A stretch of DNA of 64,000 nt from positions 186,001-250,000 of the forward strand of contig JAXHMA010000010.1 in assembly GCA_034521835.1 (NCBI GenBank). Direction: 5' to 3'. The DNA comes from JAMQKA01 sp034521835 (GTDB lineage: Bacteria > Bacteroidota > Rhodothermia > Balneolales > Balneolaceae). The notes beneath the pieces are model-generated. The model was not told the origin of the DNA, ran no database searches, and saw only the letters and a program-made list of their open reading frames with translations. This document shows, piece by piece, positions 49,457 to 56,430 of this stretch (the stretch's first letter is position 1; each line of letters starts with the position of its first letter). Position numbers and translations under genes: made by a program.

Positions 49457-49858
49457 TTATTCATCTACCGGCTTTGCTCGTGCTGCCAGAAAATCGGCAA
49501 CATCTTCATCCGTCTTTTCCTTATCCAGGTATTCATAAACCAGATCGGCTAGTTCCGTTTCGTAAAACTCCTGGATCTCATAACCATTCAGATACAAGAA
49601 TGTAATAGCCGCATGGGTTGCCGTTCGCTTGTTACCGTCCAGAAAGGGGTGTGCTCTCACAATGGCCGTTAGGTAAGCAGCTGCCATTGCAAACAGGTCT
49701 GGATACAGGTATTCGCCACCAAATGTTTGTTGGGGTTGCTGTACGGCACTTTCCAGCTTGTCTTTAGAAAGGATTTCCGGCGTACCGCCTTTTTCTTTGA
49801 TCTGTACTTCGTGAAGGTCTAAAACCTCTGATAGAGAAAGGAATCGCGGGTCTTCCAT
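49457..49858 (-). CDS. doc: Death-on-curing (Doc) family toxin, Fic fold
   Basis: 133 residues with the Fic/Doc core HPFLDGNKR (His70 to Arg78), the active-site loop of Doc, which phosphorylates EF-Tu in phage P1. The remaining helices (LSLSEVLDLHEVQIKEKGG; ESAVQQPQQTFGGEYLYPDL) fit the Doc subgroup rather than long Fic AMP-transferases. The ATG at 49858 lies 8 nt after the antitoxin stop. At the far end of the element it probably stabilises it or acts in defence. Confidence 0.88.
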   Translation of the reverse strand: MEDPRFLSLSEVLDLHEVQIKEKGGTPEILSKDKLESAVQQPQQTFGGEYLYPDLFAMAAAYLTAIVRAHPFLDGNKRTATHAAITFLYLNGYEIQEFYETELADLVYEYLDKEKTDEDVADFLAARAKPVDE

Positions 49859-49866
49859 TCTGGCTA

Positions 49867-50019
49867 TTATTTAGCCAGCTTTTCAAAAGATTTATCGTGT
49901 TTCCGAAACGTTATTTCGGCCGCCTCTTTGAAGGATTTCTTGGACAGGCGTGGCTTTGCCTTTTTTCGATCTACTCCAACATCCTTAGCGGAGGTGGTAT
50001 GTTTTTTCTTTTTAGGCAT
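49867..50019 (-). CDS. Probable antitoxin of the Doc toxin, 50 aa
   Basis: ATG 50019 to TAA 49867, followed by a second stop. A very basic N-terminus (MPKKKKHTTSAKDVG) and a short helical C-terminal region (FKEAAEITFRKHDKSFEKLAK pattern). Position directly before doc, small size and charge match antitoxin genes. It does not resemble Phd clearly, so the family is uncertain. Confidence 0.6.
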   Translation of the reverse strand: MPKKKKHTTSAKDVGVDRKKAKPRLSKKSFKEAAEITFRKHDKSFEKLAK

Positions 50020-50092
50020 ATTACGTGTTCTTTAGAACTCACTAGGTATTATAGATAATTAACGAGAGTAAGTAAAATTTGTTTCCGCGGGG

Positions 50093-50488
50093 TCAATTCA
50101 TGACTAGGAGGATAATGCCCACCGGAATAACAAAGGTTAAAAAATATCTACCTGCATTAAAGTCGGGAGATCCAATTACCTTTGTCGTTTTTTTTCCAGG
50201 CCTAACTTTTACTGTAAAAGTAGTATCAAGTGTATTTGAATAACCTCGGCTTCCTACAATAGTGATGTTATGTTCTCCCAATGGGACGTTATTAAAAATA
50301 ATCTCAGATGTTCGCTCACCCTCCATCACAAGCTTTTCGGAAATAGTGATTGTGGCCGATAAAGGTCTAGATAATTTTATTTCTACCGTACCCGTGTTAG
50401 TATTTGGTTCGGAGTCTAATGTCTTTTCATAAGGCTTAGAACATCCCAGTAAGAAATACAAAACTAAAATAACTAACCACCAACGCAT
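50093..50488 (-). CDS. Small lipoprotein with C-terminal membrane helix
   Basis: 131 residues: a lipoprotein signal ending in LLGC (residues 13-16), a beta-rich PEGA-like middle (EIIFNNVPLGEHNITIVGSRGY) and a C-terminal hydrophobic helix (TFVIPVGIILLVM). An envelope lipoprotein inside a mobile element is unusual cargo. Function unknown; surface exclusion or phage-adsorption blocking is only a guess. Confidence 0.6.
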   Translation of the reverse strand: MRWWLVILVLYFLLGCSKPYEKTLDSEPNTNTGTVEIKLSRPLSATITISEKLVMEGERTSEIIFNNVPLGEHNITIVGSRGYSNTLDTTFTVKVRPGKKTTKVIGSPDFNAGRYFLTFVIPVGIILLVMN

Positions 50489-50613
50489 AAAAACTCCTGA
50501 TTTAAATCCTGATTACTTGAGTAATTTGGTTTAAATAGCCAGAAAAGATAAGAGAGGCAAGGGGTACTGCTCAATCGGGCCGGGCTTCGAAGATCTTCGT
50601 TTCATTGACATAG

Positions 50614-50805
50614 CTACTCTTCCATTTTTGATCGGATGTAGGCTTCCGGGTCGTCGCCTTTGAATGAGGAAAGGGGACAACCTACTTTGTCCTTTGCGGC
50701 GTGTGCACGGACAAACGCTTCTGCTGTTCCCGAATTTCCATCCCAGGTAAGTGGCTTTTGGGGGATACGATTTTCAAGTTTTGATATTCTGTTCTTAAAG
50801 CTCAT
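50614..50805 (-). CDS. Small unknown protein, 63 aa
   Basis: Begins FKNRISKLENRI, a short coiled coil like that of the protein at 51156-51368, then a charged helix. Both may be short related proteins of the element. No known family. Confidence 0.45.
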   Translation of the reverse strand: MSFKNRISKLENRIPQKPLTWDGNSGTAEAFVRAHAAKDKVGCPLSSFKGDDPEAYIRSKMEE

Positions 50806-50844
50806 AGCTTACTTTTTTGGTGTTGAATTTGCGTTTTACGCTTC

Positions 50845-51120
50845 CTATGTCTTCGGGTTGATCTGTTCCTCCAAAGATTCAACCCTTTCTATGATTTCGT
50901 CAAGCTCTGTGAGTTTTCGCAGCTTGCTTCCCAGCTGTGAATATGCATGGGCTGCCTTCATCATTCGCTCCATTTCATCCGGGTCGTAATCTTCCCCGGC
51001 CGTGCCTAAAAAAACGGGTTCTATGGCCCGCATTGCATCCTGAATCCGAAGTCGGATCTTTTTGATGGTCCAGGGTTTTCTCGATCTGGAATATTTGTAG
51101 GAGCTTTTCTTCTTTCCCAT
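50845..51120 (-). CDS. Unknown basic-to-acidic helical protein, 91 aa
   Basis: A Lys/Arg-rich start (KKKSSYKYSRSRKPWTIKK) followed by an acidic helical region and a C-terminal coiled coil (LTELDEIIERVESLEEQI). A GGAG-like site precedes the ATG at 51120. The first part looks nucleic-acid-binding. No family recognised. Confidence 0.5.
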   Translation of the reverse strand: MGKKKSSYKYSRSRKPWTIKKIRLRIQDAMRAIEPVFLGTAGEDYDPDEMERMMKAAHAYSQLGSKLRKLTELDEIIERVESLEEQINPKT

Positions 51121-51155
51121 ATCTCCGGGTCAAATCAGTTCTTTTTTTGGTTATT

Positions 51156-51368
51156 TCAGGCAGCACAGGGCACAGGCGCTCTTTTCCTTACCCCCTGATG
51201 CCTCGGCTTCATGCCTACGGCTCGTATCATCTTGTGCATGTTCTGCCGGGCCTGTGCCTCCCATGTATCCAGGTCCGGCTCTTCGCCGGTGCGGACAACC
51301 GCCGGGGGCCGGTTTGCTGCTTCGGTCTTGTTTTCCAGTTTTTCGAGTCGGTTTTGTAAGGATTTCAT
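51156..51368 (-). CDS. Small unknown protein, 70 aa, coiled-coil start
   Basis: Starts LQNRLEKLENK, matching the FKNRISKLENR start of the protein at 50614-50805, then a Pro-rich linker and a helix DTWEAQARQNMHKMI. Probably a structural or regulatory partner within the element. Confidence 0.45.
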   Translation of the reverse strand: MKSLQNRLEKLENKTEAANRPPAVVRTGEEPDLDTWEAQARQNMHKMIRAVGMKPRHQGVRKRAPVPCAA

Positions 51369-51485
51369 AGTACTGTGTTTAAATTAAGGCTGGCCCGGCG
51401 ACTTATTCAAAAAAACGGGCCAGCCGTTGCGATCAACTAACCGTTGCTGACGGCTTCTTCCCGTGCTTTGCGTGCTTGCAAATCA

Positions 51486-52172
51486 CTACGCACTGAATCG
51501 TTCGAAATGGAATTTTGGTACTTTGTCCAGAATTACAATTTTGTGAAGCGCGGCTTTGCCGATACGTTCTAATTCCTGCTTGACTTTCATCTTTCCAGCG
51601 AAGCGTTTTTCTCTGTAATATTTAAGCAAATCTTGGCGATTTTCTTCGGATAAGTTAACCAGATAAGCCGGTTTTGATAAAACAGCACTGGCAGAGGAAA
51701 AGTCTTGTTTGTCAATACGCTGCTTCACCCATTTAAATACGGCCGTTGGGGTGTCAAAATTTTGGGCAGCCCACTGTCGGATTTCTTTTGCATCCCGGCT
51801 ATTCCCTTCTTCATTCAGCGGCTCGTTTATTTTTGCGTTTATTTCGTCGGTTCTGCGATCCACAATTTCGGTCACCTTCTCAATGGTTTCAAACACCTTT
51901 GGGGCTACTTTGTCGACGTATCGAACGTGTTCCGCGGCTCTGCCGTGCTCATTCAGGGTGCGGTCAGAGTTGAGCTTGTCAACGGTATCATTAAGCGTTT
52001 CAAGCATCTCGTCGACTTTACCCATTCCTCGAATGGCGCTCTTTAGCTCAAAATCCTGTGGCACATTATTTTTTTCGATCTTTGCCTCAAAAAATTCTCG
52101 GCTTTCGTGAAGGGGGATCGTAATTTTTGGACGCGCGCTGCTTTTGGTGTTTCTAAATTTGCGTGGAGTCAT
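51486..52172 (-). CDS. Unknown element protein, 228 aa
   Basis: The largest intact unknown of the element. Basic N-terminus (MTPRKFRNTKSSARPK), then a long predicted coiled coil (about 50-125) containing MLETLNDTVDKLNSD, then helical segments with many Lys/Glu. No enzymatic motif or membrane segment. Could be DNA-binding, partition-like or a packaging/defence factor; I cannot choose. Confidence 0.5.
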   Translation of the reverse strand: MTPRKFRNTKSSARPKITIPLHESREFFEAKIEKNNVPQDFELKSAIRGMGKVDEMLETLNDTVDKLNSDRTLNEHGRAAEHVRYVDKVAPKVFETIEKVTEIVDRRTDEINAKINEPLNEEGNSRDAKEIRQWAAQNFDTPTAVFKWVKQRIDKQDFSSASAVLSKPAYLVNLSEENRQDLLKYYREKRFAGKMKVKQELERIGKAALHKIVILDKVPKFHFERFSA

Positions 52173-52242
52173 AATCGGTTTTTTTGTTTCTGATTTGATT
52201 CAACGTAGCAAGTTTTCGGGCCTAAGTAATCTCGAAAAATCG

Positions 52243-52462
52243 TTATTCGTAAAGAATGTAGTCGATCGACCGGAGCCGCCGGTTAAATTGTTTAGCCAAT
52301 TTCTTGCGCAAGGTTTTCGTATTTCCTTGGTAGCGTCCTTTAAGCTGTTCGTACAGACGCCGGATTTCGACCGTTTCAATTTCGTAAACGATGTTTCGCA
52401 CCTCCGGCCGCCCCCAAGGCTTTAACAGCCTGTTTTGCTTCTTTAAAATCATCTGTTGACAT
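52243..52462 (-). CDS. Small unknown protein, likely frameshifted at a G run
   Basis: The frame ending at 52243 reads VRNIVYEIETVEIRRLYEQL and a basic helix (KTLRKKLAKQFNRRLRSI). A more protein-like start exists in another frame: ATG 52462 reads STDDFKEAKQAVKALGAAGG. A one-base error in the GGGGG near 52410 would join them to about 72 residues. The alternative start in the single frame is ATG 52452. Confidence 0.4.
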
Positions 52463-52491
52463 AAAAATTACTCACTAATTGCGGCTCGTTT

Positions 52492-52512
52492 TCTGATACC
52501 GAATTGATACCA
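52492..52512 (-). repeat. Inverted third copy of the paired GGTATCA motif
   Basis: TGATACC at 52494-52500 and 52505-52511, again 11 bp apart but in the opposite orientation to the end copies. It lies between the replication-like gene and its downstream neighbour. Confidence 0.5.
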
Positions 52513-52626
52513 ATAAGGTTTTGTCGAAATATTTAAGTCGATCATAATTTGTTAACTCTTTGTGCAACAATGGAATAACGGAATTTGGTCTTTTTCTGAC
52601 CTCCTGCTTACAAAGCAGATATTGGG

Positions 52627-53403
52627 TCAAAATGGCAGCTCTGATCTCTCTTTTATGGATTCAAAAAAGATGTTTGGTTCCGGTGCGGTTTTTTTGTCTA
52701 ATTTGTCAATCTCATTCATCAAATATTCTGCAGGATCTTTTACTCCATCCAGTTTTAAATCTTCCAGTACATCTTCAATCGTTGCCAGCACTGAAATATC
52801 AGAGCCGTCCTTGTGTTTTCTGGGATACGCCTCTAACAAGAATTGAGCGTTGTCAATGCTAACGCTAATGTCTTTGTTAATGCCTTTGTTAATGGTGCCT
52901 GCCCTGGGGCTGCCCTGCCCCTCATACTCTTCACATTCCCCATTTTCTGGGGCAGGCTTGGGGCTGCCTTGGGGCAAAGGAAGGTTTAATTCCCCTTCGG
53001 TTATTGCATCCCGGAAAGACTTAATGTTGACGCAATTTGGGTACTCTGAAATAAAGCGTTCTAATAGTCCATGTTTAGCCAGTAGCTTGTAACAGGATAC
53101 GCCCAGGTTATTCCCTGCAGCAATGGTTCCCCATGTATCCCGAACAAAGTCTTTGATCCACACGGAACCATCATTCAGGATAGTAAACCGCTCTCGATCA
53201 AAATTTACCTTGTCTATGAAGGTTTTAAGCTCTATTTCTCCCTCACAATGAAAGGCGGCCAGTTTCGGGTTGTGCTGGTACACGCCTACATTGTCGCACT
53301 TGCAAATGACAAGCCAGTAAAAGAGCTTTTCGGTCTGGGACAGCTCGCTAAAAAAGGGCTGATCCCAAATATGAATTTCTACCATTCGACGTTTTGAATC
53401 CAT
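52627..53403 (-). CDS. Probable replication protein (replisome-organiser-like)
   Basis: 258 residues. The N-terminal ~110 (IHIWDQPFFSELSQTEKLFYWLVICKCDNVGVYQ) has the aromatic winged-helix pattern of phage replisome organiser N-domains. A Pro/Glu-rich linker (about 145-175) follows, and a small C-terminal helical domain of DnaD-like size. Position next to the AlpA-like gene fits a satellite replication module. Homology is from pattern only and moderately secure. The gene is intact. Confidence 0.5.
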   Translation of the reverse strand: MDSKRRMVEIHIWDQPFFSELSQTEKLFYWLVICKCDNVGVYQHNPKLAAFHCEGEIELKTFIDKVNFDRERFTILNDGSVWIKDFVRDTWGTIAAGNNLGVSCYKLLAKHGLLERFISEYPNCVNIKSFRDAITEGELNLPLPQGSPKPAPENGECEEYEGQGSPRAGTINKGINKDISVSIDNAQFLLEAYPRKHKDGSDISVLATIEDVLEDLKLDGVKDPAEYLMNEIDKLDKKTAPEPNIFFESIKERSELPF

Positions 53404-53497
53404 TGGTTTTCCTCCAGAATTTTGAAGGGCAAAGAGAAAAGCCGTATAATAAAATCGGTTTTCCTCTTAGGCTTGGAGTTGCTGCTCCAGGCCTTTT

Positions 53498-53704
53498 TTA
53501 TGCCACATCTGATTGGGGTTCGTCTTCCAATTCACCGTTCAGCCAGGCCTCGACGTCGCTTTTGCGAAAGCCGACGGCACGCGGACCGAATTGAATTTTT
53601 TCGATGGGGAGTTTGTCTTGATCCATCCAGCGGTAAAGTGTTGAGATATGGATATCCAGGATGGAGCACAATTTTTTGGGGCGGATGATATCGAGTTCTT
53701 GCAT
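53498..53704 (-). CDS. AlpA/excisionase-like helix-turn-helix regulator
   Basis: 68 residues with a MerR/AlpA-type winged HTH: PKKLCSILDIHISTLYRWMDQDKLP, then GPRAVGFRKSDVEAWL, the signature wing of AlpA proteins. AlpA activates integrase and replication genes in P4-like and phage-inducible elements and can assist excision. A 7-bp inverted repeat lies 78-98 bp upstream of its start. Confidence 0.8.
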   Translation of the reverse strand: MQELDIIRPKKLCSILDIHISTLYRWMDQDKLPIEKIQFGPRAVGFRKSDVEAWLNGELEDEPQSDVA

Positions 53705-53781
53705 AACTTACAGGCTTTTCTTTCTGTTTCTATTATCTGCCTATAAGCTATTAGACTATACTGTGCTTCGTTAGATGTAGG

Positions 53782-53802
53782 ATGTAACTTTAGGGGTTAC
53801 AT
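53782..53802. promoter_or_regulatory. Inverted repeat ATGTAAC-N7-GTTACAT upstream of alpA-like gene
   Basis: Perfect 7-bp arms with a 7-nt spacer, followed by another GTTAC at 53806-53810. Dyad symmetry, position and repetition suggest an operator for a dimeric element regulator, possibly AlpA-like itself. Confidence 0.5.
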
Positions 53803-53871
53803 ATTGTTACGCTTGACCCGAAGATCTCTTTGTCATAACTACTTTTGTTTCTCTTGAAACTACTAAAAGAT

Positions 53872-54772
53872 TTATACCTTGGACCTAAACCCATTGAGGA
53901 CCTCTTCTCCTCTATCTCGTTGATACACTTCCCTCCAGATCATGTCCGAATCGTAGAGATTGTAAGCAGTTTTTCCCAATATCGATCATATTCTATAGGT
54001 AATCTTCCGATATTACTTATACCTATCCTCTCTTTCTGCTCCTCTTTTGACAAATCTTTGAAAGGTGTTAAATCATCGAAATAATCTTTGTCAATTATTT
54101 CATCTTGGATACTTATGAGTATGCCCTTCGTTCATATTTACTTTTGCAATATTTATATAAAATCGAATTGCGCCCAGCACTTTTTCAATCCCAAAACCAT
54201 CATATTCTTGCCCGGTTGCCCGTTCATATATTTTACTAATTTTTTTAGCAATGAGCCTAAATTCACCTTCAGGATTCAGTATAATTAGCCATCATTTTCC
54301 TATTCTCAATGAAAAAATTGTCAATATACTCTTTCAGTATTTTTACTTCTTCTCTTAGAGGTCTTTGAAATACTGTTATTTTGGCGTTTCCGAACCCATC
54401 CTGTGAAGGGAAGAGTGGCTTGTGAGGAGGTACTCCATAGGTAACCCTCGGATCTTCTTTAGACCTTTCATCTTCAAGTTTGGAAGAATCATAGATCTCA
54501 TCAATTATTTTATGACATGCCTTTACCCAAGTTTTGAGACTATGCTCCATCCGCTCTCTCTGCTCTGGCAAATCGGACAGAAGAGTAGAAAAATCAGCTT
54601 CTGCTCTTAACTTGTTTTTATTGTAAGCCTCTACATATTTGTCATGAAGCCGTATCGCAAATTTTTTTCTATTGATTCCTTCAAACTCCACATTATCAAT
54701 TTCAAATTTAGGCTTACTATCTTCAATAAATGCCTCGGTTTTTGAAGTGATATCTTTACTTGCATTACTCAT
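53872..54772 (-). pseudogene. Unknown element protein of about 300 aa, frameshifted
   Basis: The first 167 residues (54772-54269) are charged and helical (RLHDKYVEAYNKNKLRAEADF; HSLKTWVKACHKIIDEIYDS). Coding continues in other frames: EGEFRLIAKKISKIYERATG, then EIIDKDYFDDLTPFKDLSKEE and WREVYQRDRGEEVL, to a stop at 53872. Three indels (near 54280, 54125, 53950). It starts 2 bp after the integrase stop, so it is coupled to it. Not recognised; candidate cargo or integration co-factor. Confidence 0.5.
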
Positions 54773-54774
54773 AT

Positions 54775-56045
54775 CTATCCAATCTTAGTAACATTTGACT
54801 TTGTCTCTCCAGCTAAAATCTTCTGTAAGTGGCTACTCCACCGGTTCATGGCCTGCCTCTTTTCCTTCATGTAGCCATGCCGGTCATGCAATGGCCGTAA
54901 CTTGATATCATCTCCGGCCAACCCTTTGTGGTTGAGTATCTTGCCCAATACGGTGCGATCCACGTTCAATTTCAGCCATGTAGGTGGCTACGGTACGCCT
55001 TAAATCATGGGGCCGGAAGTCTGATGCCCGGATTCATTTTTCGTGTATCTAACGGCTCGTTTAACCGATTGCAGGGGCTTATTATCCAACTTCAGGAGAG
55101 GCAAACACGTAATCGCTGTTATTGCCTGCTCTCATTTCCTCGATAATATCTAAAGCCATATCAGAAAGGGGAACCAGGTGCTCTTCTTTGTTTTTCGCCA
55201 GTTCCGCCGGTATGGTCCAAATATCGCCGCGAATATCATCCCATTTCATACTCATTGTTTCGGTTTTCCGTTGGCCGGTAATGAGCAGCATCTTAAAAAC
55301 CGATTGTGTAGGCTCATTGAGCTGCTCGAAGTATTCCCACAGATCCTGTATTTCTTCGGGCTTGTAATCCCTACTCCGCTTTTTTTCAACCTTGCCGCCT
55401 TTTTTGGTCTTATTGTACTTGGGGATGCTACGTAACCAAATTCACCTCTGTCAGATCCCGGTTAACAGCGAATGAATAGATTTTCGAAAGCCGCGCTCGA
55501 ATACGATTCGCCATTACCGGTGCGGGTTTCTTTCCATAGGCTTTATCATCTAACAGGCTAATAATCTGGTTTTTGCTAATCTTTTTGATAGGGTACTTGC
55601 CTAATTTGGGAACCAACTCAACATCAATAATTCGTTTGTACTCCCCTCTTGTGGTTTCCCGTAGTGTTGGCAGGTACTTCTCTTTAAACTCTTCGGCAAT
55701 CTCGTTGAAGGTTTCGGGATCGGGCTGGTTTTTGCGCTTTTGCTTTTCGGCTTGGGGGTCAATGCCTTTATTTACCTGTTGTGCCAACTCTCTGGCTTGA
55801 TCTCTTGCATCAGATAAGCCCAAATCTGGATAGGATCCAACTTTATAAGACTTGTATTTCCCATTGAAGTAGTACCGGTAGTAAAAATAAATACTGCCTG
55901 CTTCGGTCAATCGGATAAACAGCCCTTTAACTCCCTTTCCTTTGAGCTGGTTGTCCTCAATCAGATGCTGATCGTAGTACTCAACACGTTTGCCAGGTGG
56001 AGTCAGGTTTCTAAGAAATTGGTCTGTTAAGTGTCTTTTCGGCAT
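54775..56045 (-). pseudogene. int: P4-type tyrosine integrase, frameshifted
   Basis: N-terminal arm-binding DUF4102 part from 56045 (MPKRHLTDQFLRNLTPPGKR; YRYYFNGKYKSYKVGSYPDLGLSDARDQA), then the SAM-like core domain (FNEIAEEFKEKYLPTLRETTRG). The catalytic Arg lies in LLITGQRKTETMSMKW; HDLRR carries His and Arg near 55000, and GKILNHKG plus DRHGYMKEKRQAM supply the last His/Tyr nucleophile. About 420 residues in five pieces (breaks near 55437, 55085, 55020, 54965). It sits at the attR end, reading away from it, as in many tRNA islands. Confidence 0.88.
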
Positions 56046-56063
56046 AATAGGTGTTTTTGGATT

Positions 56064-56085
56064 CTGGTATCAGACTGGTATCAGA
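56064..56085 (+). repeat. Tandem 11-bp CTGGTATCAGA repeats upstream of int
   Basis: Two perfect copies, 56064-56074 and 56075-56085, just upstream of the integrase start. The same motif pair is present near attL in the same orientation, consistent with integrase arm sites. Confidence 0.65.
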
Positions 56086-56127
56086 AATTTGCCCGAAACA
56101 AGTCTAATTCAAAAGAACTTCTAAGAA

Positions 56128-56158
56128 CCAAAATACGCTCTTATCGTATGATATTCAA
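56128..56158 (-). promoter_or_regulatory. Candidate integrase promoter
   Basis: On the minus strand TTG (56156-56158), 20 bp, then TATTTTGG resembles TTTG-N-TAnnTTTG with one mismatch. It is 80 bp upstream of the int start and lies between the arm repeats and attR. Confidence 0.35.
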
Positions 56159-56213
56159 CGATTTAGGGTACTTTAATCTATAAAGAAAGAATTAATAAGA
56201 ACCCCATTAGATA

Positions 56214-56306
56214 TGCCTTACAAGCAGGGGGTCACTGGTTCGAATCCAGTACCACCCACACAATTATAAGTCGTTGGCCCGGAAAGGGTTAGCGGCTTTT
56301 TTATTT
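56214..56306. repeat. Attachment site attR (partial tRNA-Val copy)
   Basis: Second copy of the 93-bp att repeat. It lacks the acceptor 5' strand and D arm of the tRNA, so it is a remnant, not a second tRNA gene. Marks the right end of the element. Confidence 0.93.
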
Positions 56307-56430
56307 CAATATATCCCGCCTTTTCAAAGAACCATATTATCTTTTGGGTCACAGAATAATGGGGTTAAACCTCAACATACCTTATAATGCGAAAGGTTAC
56401 CCATTAAACAGGCTATAATTATTGTTTTAC

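Larger units (their letters stand above)
49251..56306. mobile_element. tRNA-Val integrative element of about 7 kb (satellite-like)
   Basis: Bounded by 93-bp att repeats, period 6,963 bp. All genes read leftward: integrase, unknown 300-residue protein, AlpA-like regulator, replication-like protein, five or so small unknown proteins, a lipoprotein, antitoxin and Doc toxin. No capsid, portal, terminase, relaxase or type IV secretion gene is recognisable. The int-alpA-rep order resembles phage-inducible islands of Gram-negative bacteria. AT content looks higher than in the flanks. Confidence 0.85.

Noticed and set aside
56214..56306. Second tRNA-Val gene
   Set aside because: Only the 3' part of the tRNA is present; acceptor 5' strand and D arm are missing, so it is the att remnant.
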